DNA of 64,000 nt from JBNPEO01 sp050490315 (GTDB lineage Bacteria; Actinomycetota; Actinomycetes; Actinomycetales; Micrococcaceae). Below are positions 6,805 to 15,933 of the stretch, in pieces. The stretch covers positions 310,001 through 374,000 of the forward strand of contig NZ_JBNPEO010000002.1 of the NCBI RefSeq assembly GCF_050490315.1, read 5' to 3'. The notes under the pieces were generated by a model. The model worked only from the letters and a program-made list of their open reading frames with translations, did not search any database and was not told where the DNA came from. The first letter of the stretch is position 1. The number at the start of each line of letters is the position of its first letter. Position numbers and translations under genes: made by a program.

Positions 6805-9597
6805 TTGCGAGTGCGAGTGCTCAAAGGCATAGGTAAATGGCAGGCAGTCGGCGGTCTTATTGCGAGTGCAGGACTGCTGGCCACCGTCGTCGGCTCGATT
6901 CTCGATCTCCGCATTCTGGTGGTAGCTGGTTTCGCTCTGTTCTCTTGGGCCGCGCTGGCCATAATTGTCACCAACGGTCGGACGTCAAATCTTCGAACCA
7001 AACAGATTAAATCTGCGCTGGCCCGCCTTGAGAAGCGGGACAAAAGGCCAGATTCCAACGAGGCAGCCAAGAAATCCGACTCACCAGTACGCCTTCAGAG
7101 GGCTGAGCATGGCATAGGCCCGGAATTTGAGTACGCCTCGCGAATGGACTCAGCCCAATCGCAGCTTGAGACATTCGCCCTACGATCCCGTAGCCAAGAC
7201 ATCCGAAATGCATTTGCTCGTCGGGCCACTAACGGACAATCCCGGTTCGCTGATTTGATGCGCCAGGTTGCAGTCTTCGACGTAGGCGGCGGTTCCTCAG
7301 TATTTTCGGAGACGGTTCCCACCTGGCGCCCCGAGGCTATGCTTTCGCTCGCCCGGATTCTAGTCAACCAACAGTCGCTAAGAACCGATGTTGAGGACGC
7401 CGCGCGATTGTTCAAACTCGTGGAAAAACAGTTCGGTACCCAGAAACTTGGACGAACTGACCGCTTTATCTACCTCGAGGCATTGGGTATTCTCGGTGCG
7501 GATCGGACATTACAGGATGCCTTATCTCGATTTAGAACTAAGTCCAATTTCCCTGTCCAAGCTTCGCTGTTATCCCTGAACGCCATAGGTCTGAAGGACC
7601 AAGCGACCACGAATGTTTGGCTCGAGCGTCTCAATGAATTGATCGAGGGACATGCACTGGCTCCGGTAGCGATGGTTAATCCCCAAGTACCCTCAATTGA
7701 TACCCTTCGAACGAACATTGACCAGGCGACAATTGACGGACCCTTAGTAACCGTCATAGTGCCGACATATAACGGGGCCGACCTGATTGATACCGCGCTA
7801 AGTTCTCTGACTGGTCAGACGTGGCGAAACTTGGAGATTATCGTCGTCGATGATCACTCGGATGAGGAGCAATTTGCGCGGCTGCAGCAGGCATGCGCCG
7901 TTGACCCTCGAATTGTGCTGAAGAGACAATCATCAAATCTTGGACCTTATTGCGCGCGAAATCTTGGTCTGAGCGTGGCGAGGGGAGAATTCGTGACCAT
8001 CCATGACGACGACGATTGGTCTCACGCTCAGAAAATCGAGCTGCAAGTTCAAGCTCTACTGGAAACGCCTGCGGTAGCGGCCAATATGAGTCAGCATGTT
8101 CGATGCACACCTGAAATCAATTTCTTACGCATCAACAACAATCCCCAGTTCACCCAACCGAATTTCTCATCCCTTATGGTACGACGCTCGATTTTGGAGC
8201 AACTGGGTGGGTGGGACGCAGTTAATCGCGGCGCAGACGCAGAATTCCGTGACAGATTGGTCAAGTTCACGGGTCAGGCAGTTCCAGTTGTCGGTCAAGT
8301 CCCTCTGTCATTCACCAGAACTCGGACAGGATCCCTAACCGCAGGCGAACTCTCTCGTGGATACGTTGACCCATCCCGATTGCTCTACATGTTCGCATAT
8401 CAAGCGTGGCATGAGCGTGCCGAGAACTCAGGATCCTTTGCGATCAACAACGAGCCATCGAGACCCTTTGTGATCCCACGGAACATGCAACCCGGTCCCA
8501 GGAACGGACACCTTGGCGACTACGACGTTGTCTTCGCAACGGATTTCAAATTCCCAGGTGGAACTACGGCGCTGACTCTCACTGAAATTCGACTGGCGTC
8601 GTCATCGGGGCTTCGAGTCGGTGTAATTCAGATCGATTCTCCCCTCAACTCATTCTCGTCTCCTATCGCGTCGGGGCTCTTTGAGGTCACAAACGTTCCC
8701 AATGTCGACATCTTAGGACTGAACGATCGAGCAAATGTCGCTTTGCTCGTTGTCCGTCATCCCTCTGTGGTCACATTCTTGGACGGTGCAAAAAGCAACC
8801 TCGTGGTCGGCTCATGCGTGCTCATCGTCAACAACCCGCCATTCCTCAGGGACGGGTCTGGGATGGTCTTTGATCTTCGCTCCTGCCTTCTCAATCTCGA
8901 TTCCTTGTTCAACGTCGCCGCTATGGTTTTGGCTGAGTCGAAGTTGACGCGAGAGTTATGCGTTGGGCTCGTGGAGAGTAGCCGGTTGTCTGAGGACACA
9001 TGGCCAGGCGTAATTGACGTTGTTCTAAGTTCACCGGCTCTCCCTTCAGAAAGCTCGGCGATCCTCGGAAGACATTCCCGGGACCACGGGCTCAAGTGGC
9101 CGTCTCGGATCGAAGATTTTGAAGCAGCATACAAGTCGAAAAACGGTGAATTCTCTACGTCGATTCTTGGCGGTGCAGACAGCCTCATCAAAAAATTCGG
9201 GCCCAGTGCCATTGCCGGCATCAAGGTCCACCCATTCGGCTCGATGAACGTTTCACAGTTTCTGACAGGAGTTCACTTTTGGGCTTACTTCCATGACGAC
9301 CAACTTACAGAGTCCTTTGGAATGGCCGCGGCAGAGGCCATGGCGGCAGGCAAGGTTGTCTTCTTGCCCGCCTACATGGAGAAAACGTTCGCTAACGGCG
9401 CCGTATACTGCTCGCCGGACGAAGTCAGCGAACTGGTATCTAAATTTTCGCGGGACTCCGACCTCTATTTAGCCCAATCAGCGAAAGCTCAAGCAGTCGT
9501 TGAAGCTCGGTTCTCGCGGAGCGCTTTATTGCAGAGAATCTCCAAATTTTCGATAGCTCAGGAATCAGGCACAACACCTTCAGGAAGCGTTGGATGA
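6805..9597 (+). CDS. Membrane-anchored bifunctional glycosyltransferase (GT2 plus GT4-like)
   Basis: 930 residues. Two hydrophobic helices lie near the N-terminus (about residues 17-57), then a helical region (60-310). A GT2/GT-A domain (about 313-540) has LVTVIVPTYNGADLI, IIVVDDHSD and the metal-binding HDDDDW near residue 400. A second, GT-B-like C-terminal region (about 570-920) begins with YDVVFATDFKFPGG and ends with ESFGMAAAEAMAAGK, the E-x7-E motif of GT4. The start is TTG 6805, with GTG at 6811 or 6817 as alternatives. It overlaps the next gene by ATGA. Two glycosyltransferase folds in one membrane-tethered chain suggest successive sugar additions, or one catalytic and one substrate-binding domain. 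Donor and acceptor cannot be read from the sequence. Confidence 0.8.
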   Translation: MRVRVLKGIGKWQAVGGLIASAGLLATVVGSILDLRILVVAGFALFSWAALAIIVTNGRTSNLRTKQIKSALARLEKRDKRPDSNEAAKKSDSPVRLQRAEHGIGPEFEYASRMDSAQSQLETFALRSRSQDIRNAFARRATNGQSRFADLMRQVAVFDVGGGSSVFSETVPTWRPEAMLSLARILVNQQSLRTDVEDAARLFKLVEKQFGTQKLGRTDRFIYLEALGILGADRTLQDALSRFRTKSNFPVQASLLSLNAIGLKDQATTNVWLERLNELIEGHALAPVAMVNPQVPSIDTLRTNIDQATIDGPLVTVIVPTYNGADLIDTALSSLTGQTWRNLEIIVVDDHSDEEQFARLQQACAVDPRIVLKRQSSNLGPYCARNLGLSVARGEFVTIHDDDDWSHAQKIELQVQALLETPAVAANMSQHVRCTPEINFLRINNNPQFTQPNFSSLMVRRSILEQLGGWDAVNRGADAEFRDRLVKFTGQAVPVVGQVPLSFTRTRTGSLTAGELSRGYVDPSRLLYMFAYQAWHERAENSGSFAINNEPSRPFVIPRNMQPGPRNGHLGDYDVVFATDFKFPGGTTALTLTEIRLASSSGLRVGVIQIDSPLNSFSSPIASGLFEVTNVPNVDILGLNDRANVALLVVRHPSVVTFLDGAKSNLVVGSCVLIVNNPPFLRDGSGMVFDLRSCLLNLDSLFNVAAMVLAESKLTRELCVGLVESSRLSEDTWPGVIDVVLSSPALPSESSAILGRHSRDHGLKWPSRIEDFEAAYKSKNGEFSTSILGGADSLIKKFGPSAIAGIKVHPFGSMNVSQFLTGVHFWAYFHDDQLTESFGMAAAEAMAAGKVVFLPAYMEKTFANGAVYCSPDEVSELVSKFSRDSDLYLAQSAKAQAVVEARFSRSALLQRISKFSIAQESGTTPSGSVG

Positions 9598-11051
9598 AAC
9601 GACTGCTACGCATCGGACTAAGTGCAGCTGCAGGTAGCGTAATCAGTGGGGTTGTCGTGGTATCTCTGATTAACGTTGCACCCACGGGGCAGCGTGGTCC
9701 CCTTCTAGCTAGCGTCATCATAAGTCTCCTGATTTACCTTGCTCTGTCTTGTGCCTTTTTGGTTCGCCACCAAACCTCCGGGCTGAACAAAGCCATGCGG
9801 CAGCTTTCTCTGATGAAAGAAGCGGAGTCCCGCCACGACTATCATCGAAGCCGCGAACAACAGGAAGTGTCGTTGACTTTGGTCCGTCTACGCGCGCTGG
9901 CCGAGGGACTAGTCGGCGATCATTTGCCCTTAGACGAAACGCTACGCCTATCGTTCGACGAGTCATCGAAGCTTCCGCGTGTCTTATTCGTGACCAGCAA
10001 CGGCGCAGGCATGGGGCATCTGACACGCTGTATGGCCATTGCACGCAGTGGTCGGGAGTCTTTTCAGTCGCACTTTGTATCGCTGGCATCCTCGGCAGCA
10101 ATCGTGAACTCTTTAGGTTTCGAGGTTCTCAAGTTTCCCAGCCAAAAGGCGTCTAGCGGGATATCGCATCGTGAATGGAACGATAGATTTTCAGAATTTT
10201 TTGACGCTGTCTGCAGAGCCAACCGACCTGACGCCATAGTTTTCGACGGGACTTGGATTTATCGGGGCATTCACGAATCCGCGCGCCGGCATGGGATCAA
10301 AATGATTTGGCTGAGAAGAGGCCTCTGGCATGACGGCGCCAGTACGGCCCAAATCAAAGACAGTAAGTCGATCGTTGATCATTTGCTCGTCCCCTTTGAC
10401 ATTGCCGCTGAAGCCGACACCGGGCCCGTTTCGAGGAGCGAAGGAACCCAGGTTAACGCCGCAACTCTTACGACGCCCGCCGACAGCACTGACCGAGATC
10501 GCGCAATCCAAGACCTGGGACTGGACCCCCGACGCAGGTATGTACTAGTCCAGCTTGGTGCAGGTGTCATCAACGACATTAATGATCTCAGGGAACTTGT
10601 CATCTCCGAGGTCCTCAAGAGGTCTCCGGAAGTAGACATTGTTCTCGGCTTGTCGCCTCTGAGTCCGGACTACGAGGATGTGCGACTGCGTGTGCACGTC
10701 CTTCGCAAATATCCGATCGCCGACTACCTCCAAGCCTTTGATTTTATGGTCATCGCCGCTGGTTATAACTCCGTCCACGAGTCCGTCCGATTCACCACAC
10801 CGGCAATCGTGATCCCCAACTTGGAAACGCTGACCGATAATCAATCTCTTAGGGCCAGCGAGTTTGAGCGACTCGGTTACGGACTGGCGGCTATAACTAG
10901 GCAAGAAATTATTTTGGCGCTTAGCCGGATGCTAACCGATTCTGAGCTGCAGACATTTCGCAAATCCTTAGAATCGTCCGTCCGCTCTGATATTGATTCG
11001 GGCGAAGACGCCGCCCAAGTCATAAAAGATTGGTTGAGCTCCAATGGCTGA
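9594..11051 (+). CDS. Membrane-anchored MurG-like glycosyltransferase
   Basis: 485 residues. Two N-terminal hydrophobic helices (about residues 7-27 and 37-57), then a charged helical stretch (60-105), then a GT-B domain. The N-half has VLFVTSNGAGMGHLTRC, the Gly-rich acceptor loop of GT28/MurG-like enzymes. The C-half has GYNSVHES, PAIVIPN and TDNQSLRA, the usual donor-site pattern of the GT28 C-terminal domain. Start ATG 9594 overlaps the stop of the preceding gene (ATGA), implying coupled translation. It shares the two-helix N-terminal anchor layout with its upstream neighbour, so both probably sit on the inner membrane face and may form one complex. The sugar transferred is unknown. Confidence 0.8.
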   Translation: MKRLLRIGLSAAAGSVISGVVVVSLINVAPTGQRGPLLASVIISLLIYLALSCAFLVRHQTSGLNKAMRQLSLMKEAESRHDYHRSREQQEVSLTLVRLRALAEGLVGDHLPLDETLRLSFDESSKLPRVLFVTSNGAGMGHLTRCMAIARSGRESFQSHFVSLASSAAIVNSLGFEVLKFPSQKASSGISHREWNDRFSEFFDAVCRANRPDAIVFDGTWIYRGIHESARRHGIKMIWLRRGLWHDGASTAQIKDSKSIVDHLLVPFDIAAEADTGPVSRSEGTQVNAATLTTPADSTDRDRAIQDLGLDPRRRYVLVQLGAGVINDINDLRELVISEVLKRSPEVDIVLGLSPLSPDYEDVRLRVHVLRKYPIADYLQAFDFMVIAAGYNSVHESVRFTTPAIVIPNLETLTDNQSLRASEFERLGYGLAAITRQEIILALSRMLTDSELQTFRKSLESSVRSDIDSGEDAAQVIKDWLSSNG

Positions 11052-11931
11052 ACGCTCTCACCCAGAAGAATACTACGCACTTCCCTTACACCTCAGCCGA
11101 AGTCTTGGTTCACTTCGTCTAACTCCAGAACCAGCCGTAGAACGCGTTCGACTGGGGCCATCCGTCGACCTCGATTTTCTCTGCTCTTTGGCACCCTCGG
11201 AAACACTTTTCGTGGCATTCCATGGAGCAATGCGACCAGGAGTCGATCTATATCCTCGTTTTGAACGAGCCGAGTCGCTCCGACGACGTACTTCCACTTA
11301 CTTGTCCTTTGCAGATCCAACGTGGCATTTGAACCACAAGCTGGCAATTTCGTGGTTCCTAGGCGGCCCTGAATGGGACGCGCTGGACCCAATCGAGCTA
11401 GTCATCAAAGAAGCTATGACAGTCTCTGGAGCAAATAGAGTGATATTCGTCGGCGGTTCTGGCGGCGGCTTCGCGGCACTCAGAGCCAGCATCCGATTCC
11501 CTGGGTCGTTGGCCTATGTTCAATCGCCCCAAACAGTTGTTACTCGCTACCTGCCGGCTGCGGTGGAGGCCTACTTCGGCTCAGTTTGGGGGCAAAACAA
11601 AACCGATGTGGCGATGTCCTCCCCGCAGCGCTTCGATTTGGCTTCACTATATCGTGTCAATGCCGGTCTCAACGTCGTTTACTATCTCCAGAATTTGAAT
11701 GATCCCACCCATATTCGCGACCACTATAAGCCTTTCAAACGCATCCACGGCGTTACAGAAGCGGAGGGGGAAAGCGTAGACGGAACCAAATACTTCTATT
11801 TGTCAGACTCTGAGCTGCTGCGCCATGGTCCCCCGACCGCCGCTGAATTCGAGCTCAATTTCGACCGAGCGATTCGGTTCTATGAATCAGTGCTTCTCAA
11901 ACGTCCAACGAAGATGAAAAATTTGATCTAG
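11044..11931 (+). CDS. Alpha/beta-hydrolase-like protein, short paralog C
   Basis: 295 residues, overlapping the previous gene by 8 bp. FVGGSGGGFAAL gives a candidate nucleophile Ser139; YYLQNLNDPTH and LRHGPP occupy the positions of YLQNNRD and GGHFPL in the longer relatives at 2341-3687 and 3932-5236. The segment before the serine is about 145 residues shorter than in those two, so the NLDAPGG region is missing. Similar spacing from serine to Gln-Asn-x-x-Asp to His supports a shared catalytic core. It closes the plus-strand operon of dehydrogenase and two glycosyltransferases. Its last 35 bp overlap the convergent DUF6270 gene. Role not recognised; a glycan-modifying enzyme is a reasonable inference. 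Confidence 0.7.
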   Translation: MAERSHPEEYYALPLHLSRSLGSLRLTPEPAVERVRLGPSVDLDFLCSLAPSETLFVAFHGAMRPGVDLYPRFERAESLRRRTSTYLSFADPTWHLNHKLAISWFLGGPEWDALDPIELVIKEAMTVSGANRVIFVGGSGGGFAALRASIRFPGSLAYVQSPQTVVTRYLPAAVEAYFGSVWGQNKTDVAMSSPQRFDLASLYRVNAGLNVVYYLQNLNDPTHIRDHYKPFKRIHGVTEAEGESVDGTKYFYLSDSELLRHGPPTAAEFELNFDRAIRFYESVLLKRPTKMKNLI

Positions 11932-12667
11932 AAGACGTGGCAGCGAGTTCAGAGAGCCTCCTTCCCACAAAATCGTAGAATTCCTGAACATAGTGGAACG
12001 GCGCAAGACCCCATTTCTGCTGCGGATCACTGATCGTCACAGCGGCTGGAGGCCGAATTAGATTCGCTTCCGACAATTTGCTACGCAAGAATTCTCGATA
12101 TCGTTCATAGAGTTCGTTTGCCTCGGACGGCTTCATGCCAGCATGTACTAGCTTGCTGTCTAGTTCCGGGCCAGCGATGGTCGACGCCCAGTCAGCATCT
12201 ATAAACGCTACCTCCACTCTCCGAGGCAACTCAGCTACTAGTTTCAGTAGTTTGTCCACGGCAATAGTCCACTCAGCGAAATGCTCATCACTGCCGCTAG
12301 CTATCTTGCGCCAGGACCCTGGCTTCGCGGTTAAGAACTGGCTTTCTCGGAATGCGGACGAGTCAGTGATTCGTTCCTCTCCTCTAACGAGAACGTGAAA
12401 TCGTTCGTCGATAATGTCGAGGAGAAGTAGGTCAAATTGTTGTGTCCGCAAATTTTCGACAAGCGACTTGGACGCATCGGCCTCTAGCATCCTTCGTTGG
12501 AAACTTGACCTGACCAAAGCCGGGGCCGTGCCGAGGTCCGTCTTTCTTCGACCAAATGCAGAGATAATCGAAGATCTAGCAAAGTATCCTGCGAGCTCGA
12601 CTCCGGGTTGAGGCGAAAGTTCCATAGTGTCTCGCGATACACAGCTGCCATAGATTAAGACTTGCAT
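11897..12667 (-). CDS. DUF6270 family protein (SGNH-like)
   Basis: 256 residues from ATG 12667. This start is preferred because it places YGSCVSRD at residues 6-13, where DUF6270 proteins usually begin, and because it overlaps the wecC stop as TAATG, suggesting translational coupling. Other visible motifs are DLLLLDIIDERF and a C-terminal DPQQKWGLAPFHY. The block order (Gly-Ser-Cys near the N-terminus, Asp and His near the C-terminus) is similar to SGNH-type esterases and acyltransferases, but catalysis has not been shown for this family as far as I know. DUF6270 members are frequent in polysaccharide loci. It is the last gene of the long minus-strand operon, and its 3' end overlaps the convergent gene ending at 11931. 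Confidence 0.75.
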   Translation of the reverse strand: MQVLIYGSCVSRDTMELSPQPGVELAGYFARSSIISAFGRRKTDLGTAPALVRSSFQRRMLEADASKSLVENLRTQQFDLLLLDIIDERFHVLVRGEERITDSSAFRESQFLTAKPGSWRKIASGSDEHFAEWTIAVDKLLKLVAELPRRVEVAFIDADWASTIAGPELDSKLVHAGMKPSEANELYERYREFLRSKLSEANLIRPPAAVTISDPQQKWGLAPFHYVQEFYDFVGRRLSELAATSSRSNFSSSLDV

Positions 12668-13959
12668 TAGTTTGCCTGGACTGCCGCGATTGGAGCCGAC
12701 GCAGCTTGTTTCGACCACAGTCCGCAAGTATCAAGAATTCGCAGTGCCGCGAAGTCCTCTCGACAATAAGCGCGAAAAGCCGTGTGCTCGACAAGCACGC
12801 ATACGACGCCTGCTTCGGTTTTTGCAGATTCCACGCTTCCCAACGTGACATTTTGAAATGCTGCGAGTTTCTGCGGCAGCGCCTTAACGTGGGGCTCAAC
12901 GACGCTGATTGCAAGATCCGGCATGGTCTCAGCAAGCTCACCAACGATGGCCACGGCAGGCGATTCGCGCAGGTCATCTATGTCTGGCTTGTATGCCAGC
13001 CCCATGACTGTCACCGACCTAGCGCCGGAATCAATCACCATCGACCGTATCGTTCCTGTCACCTCGGCTGGTTTGGAATCGTTGATCTGACGGGCTTGCC
13101 GCATTAGTAATGTCTCGTCTGGAGCAGCGCTAATGAGAAACCATGGGTCAACGGCAATGCAGTGTCCGCCTACGCCAGGTCCCGGCTTCAAAATGTTCAC
13201 CCGTGGATGGTGGTTGGCTAGATCGATCAATTCCCATCCGTCGATGCCCAGCGAGTCGGCTACCTTAGCAATTTCATTTGCCAACGCAATATTGACGTCC
13301 CGGTAAGCATTCTCAACCAATTTGGCCGTCTCCGCAGTCGTGGCGTTTGTCGTCAGCAACTGTCCTTTACAGAAAGTGTTGTAGAGGGCAGCCGCTCGAA
13401 TAGTCGACGCCCCGGATAGCCCTCCTACAATACGATCGTTTTGGATCATTTCGATCATGATTCGACCCGGTAGTACTCGCTCGGGACAGTGAGCGAAATG
13501 CACTGCCCGCTCGCTGTGCTGATCGTTTAGTGCAACCTCGATATCCGGTCTCAACGTCGAAACTAGTTCAGCAATCCTACGCGTTGTTCCTGGAGGTGAG
13601 GTGGACTCGAGAATCACAAGCTCTCCCCCAGTCAGGACTGTGGCGATTGACGAGGCTGCCGCTTCGACGTACGAGAGGTCCGGAAGGCGATCGTGGCTGA
13701 AAGGCGTAGGGACGGCGATGATGAACACATCAGACGCTGGAATAGTTGACTGAGCTCGTAACCAACCGCGACTCACCGCACCAGCAACAGAAACGTCCAA
13801 ATCCGGCTCAACAAATGGAACTTGTCCGGCGTTGACTGCGTCAACTACCTGCTGTTTAGTGTCAACGCCGACGACGTCGAAACCTTGACTCGCCAAAACT
13901 GCGGCCGTCGGCAGACCAATGTATCCCAGGCCAATGACTGAGATTCTCATGTTGTCCAT
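12667..13959 (-). CDS. wecC: UDP-N-acetyl-D-mannosamine dehydrogenase
   Basis: 430 residues from ATG 13959 (TTG 13962 and ATG 13950 are alternatives). It oxidises UDP-ManNAc to UDP-ManNAcA with NAD+. Motifs match WecC closely along the whole length: ISVIGLGYIGLPTAA, FVEPDL, AVPTPF, ILESTSPPGTT, CPERVLPG, NDRIVGG, NAYRDVNIALANE, NHHPRVNILKPGPGVGGHC with the catalytic Cys, and YKPDIDDLRESPA. ManNAcA is a component of micrococcal teichuronic acid and enterobacterial common antigen. The UDP-GlcNAc 2-epimerase needed to supply UDP-ManNAc is not in the window. It lies between the CgeB-like transferase gene (66 bp away) and the DUF6270 gene (TAATG overlap). Confidence 0.92.
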   Translation of the reverse strand: MDNMRISVIGLGYIGLPTAAVLASQGFDVVGVDTKQQVVDAVNAGQVPFVEPDLDVSVAGAVSRGWLRAQSTIPASDVFIIAVPTPFSHDRLPDLSYVEAAASSIATVLTGGELVILESTSPPGTTRRIAELVSTLRPDIEVALNDQHSERAVHFAHCPERVLPGRIMIEMIQNDRIVGGLSGASTIRAAALYNTFCKGQLLTTNATTAETAKLVENAYRDVNIALANEIAKVADSLGIDGWELIDLANHHPRVNILKPGPGVGGHCIAVDPWFLISAAPDETLLMRQARQINDSKPAEVTGTIRSMVIDSGARSVTVMGLAYKPDIDDLRESPAVAIVGELAETMPDLAISVVEPHVKALPQKLAAFQNVTLGSVESAKTEAGVVCVLVEHTAFRAYCREDFAALRILDTCGLWSKQAASAPIAAVQAN

Positions 13960-14025
13960 CAAAGCTATCCACTCTTTCCTGATAAACGCCGACTCACGTT
14001 CGCTACGCGTATTCCATGTGGCGAG

Positions 14026-15933
14026 CTATATGAAGACGTGTTCCCCAAAATTGCCGTGCACTTCAACGTCCCCTAACGACAAAGCCTCCAAGTCGCTGAG
14101 ACGCCATGTGTGTTGATGACTCTTGCGCACCTGAACAAAGTTAAACCGGTCGGCCGCGTATATCGAGGCTCCAGAAGCAACCACGCGGGACAAGAATTCG
14201 GTGTCCTCGCCCTGTTTCAATGCTGCAAACCGGATGTCAGTAAAAAGACTTCGCGGGGCCGTGATTGTCGGGCCCATGACATGATTGGCGAAACGATGCT
14301 CTTTGTCAGCGAATCTACGTAGCAAGACGTCCAGCCCTTCAATTCTCATGTAGTGGGCACCCTTGCCCACTACATCTGCACCGCTGAAACTTAAAGCGTT
14401 GACGAGGTCCTGTAAGTAATGAGGACCATAGAGATCGTCGTCGTCCATTTTAGACAGCACGTCGCCGTCGCTAGCATCTATCAACTCATTGAGACACTCG
14501 CCCAATGTTCGGTCGGCGAAACCATGAATAAGCTTTATCTCCTCTATGGCATAACGGCTCTGAAGGTTTTTGATTTCCTGAGCTGCAGGCTCGAACCCAT
14601 GCGTCAAAATGACTAGCTGCCGGCTCTCGTAAGTTTGTTGTCCGAACTGACTAAAGACGTGGTCGAGTTGATAAGGGCGGTTGGTGGCAACTAGGCAAGA
14701 AACATACGGCGAACGAATCTCATCGCGCCGCTTTACGGTCTCCAAAATTGTAGACACTCGCTGCGTGTAAGTGTGTTGGGCCCAAATCCGACGTTGCGCG
14801 AGGTGGGCTGCGCGCTCGCCAATGTCTTCGTTTCGAATGAGTGCGCGTACCGAGTGCTGGGTCTCCAGCGCGTTGCGAGCTACCCACACTTCGTCCGGTG
14901 GAAAGAACTCTCCGATAGCAGCACTAGGCGCCGTAACGACAGGAGTTCCAGAAGCTTCAATCTCAAAAATCCGCCTCGCACACATGCTCGGCGAGTCTGT
15001 AACTGAATTGACATTGAGGAAAACTTTGTACGATTTGTATGCAGTGAGCATCTCTTCGTAAGGCAATTGACCTACAACGTATCCAGAGAAGTGGTCTGGA
15101 AATTGGTATCGTGGATCCCCACCGAGCATCCGCGAAAAAATCTCGAGACCGAAGCCTGTCCCCTTCGAGCCCGCGACGGCACCGGATAGCAAGTAGTCAA
15201 GTTGCGCGCGTCGCTCTGGATACTTATGCGTAAAGTACATCCCCGCAAACGCTATGCCCCGTTCATGCCAACCGTGGCTGGGGCGAACGGGGTTGTGAAC
15301 TGCTGGCTGGGCCGCAAATGGCAGAACATCAACACGGTCATGACCAAGATCTCGAATATAGTCTGGGATCTTCCTCTGATCGCTTGTGAATACAACGTCG
15401 AAGAGTCGCGCAGCCCCTAAGAAGTCCTCGTAATGTGGGGGGTCCTCTTTGTTCCAGAAAACAGTGGGAATCCCTTGCTGCTGGCACCACTCAACGAGAG
15501 AAATGAGATCTTCGCTCGGGCCGTTGTTGCCTGTCAATTTGTATTGCCACGCGCCAGAATTTCCTGCCCACGCCGACTCCACAAAGAGCAGATCTGGGAG
15601 ACATGATTCGAGCGTCTGCTTCCATGAACCTGGTTGGACTGTGATTGCGTTCCACTCAAAGCCAAACGCCATAAGCGAAAATTCGTCGAGAATGACTGCG
15701 ACCGACAAATCTCTCACTGGGCCCCTACGCCGCTGTGGCACTGTTGGTTCGAAGCGTAGATTCTTTACACGCGACCCGAAGTTCAGGAAGCCTGATCGTC
15801 CCCGAACCACAGCAGACGGCTGTCGGCTTTCGGCTATCTGACGTTGTCGCCAAAGCTTGAACCCATCGACGCCTCCGGTTCGAAAATGCCAAGCTGCAGT
15901 TCTCGCGTTTCGCACCTTACGTCGAAGCGTCAT
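14026..15933 (-). CDS. CgeB-like and GT2-like double-domain glycosyltransferase
   Basis: 635 residues from ATG 15933, which overlaps the tagH-like stop as ATGA; the longer frame reading back to 16047 is rejected. The N-terminal two thirds resemble CgeB/DUF3880-type GT-B proteins: FWNKEDPPHYEDFL, VDVLPFAAQP, AFAGMYF..KYPERRAQLD and RIFEIEASGTPVV. From about residue 410 a second domain starts with SCLVATNRPYQL and contains SKMDDDDLYGPHYLQDL, a GT2/GT-A style DxD region, followed by GEDTEFLSR. No signal or membrane segment is seen. It probably assembles repeating units or modifies the glycan inside the cell before export by the adjacent ABC transporter. Both domains keep acidic motifs, so both could be active. 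Confidence 0.8.
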   Translation of the reverse strand: MTLRRKVRNARTAAWHFRTGGVDGFKLWRQRQIAESRQPSAVVRGRSGFLNFGSRVKNLRFEPTVPQRRRGPVRDLSVAVILDEFSLMAFGFEWNAITVQPGSWKQTLESCLPDLLFVESAWAGNSGAWQYKLTGNNGPSEDLISLVEWCQQQGIPTVFWNKEDPPHYEDFLGAARLFDVVFTSDQRKIPDYIRDLGHDRVDVLPFAAQPAVHNPVRPSHGWHERGIAFAGMYFTHKYPERRAQLDYLLSGAVAGSKGTGFGLEIFSRMLGGDPRYQFPDHFSGYVVGQLPYEEMLTAYKSYKVFLNVNSVTDSPSMCARRIFEIEASGTPVVTAPSAAIGEFFPPDEVWVARNALETQHSVRALIRNEDIGERAAHLAQRRIWAQHTYTQRVSTILETVKRRDEIRSPYVSCLVATNRPYQLDHVFSQFGQQTYESRQLVILTHGFEPAAQEIKNLQSRYAIEEIKLIHGFADRTLGECLNELIDASDGDVLSKMDDDDLYGPHYLQDLVNALSFSGADVVGKGAHYMRIEGLDVLLRRFADKEHRFANHVMGPTITAPRSLFTDIRFAALKQGEDTEFLSRVVASGASIYAADRFNFVQVRKSHQHTWRLSDLEALSLGDVEVHGNFGEHVFI

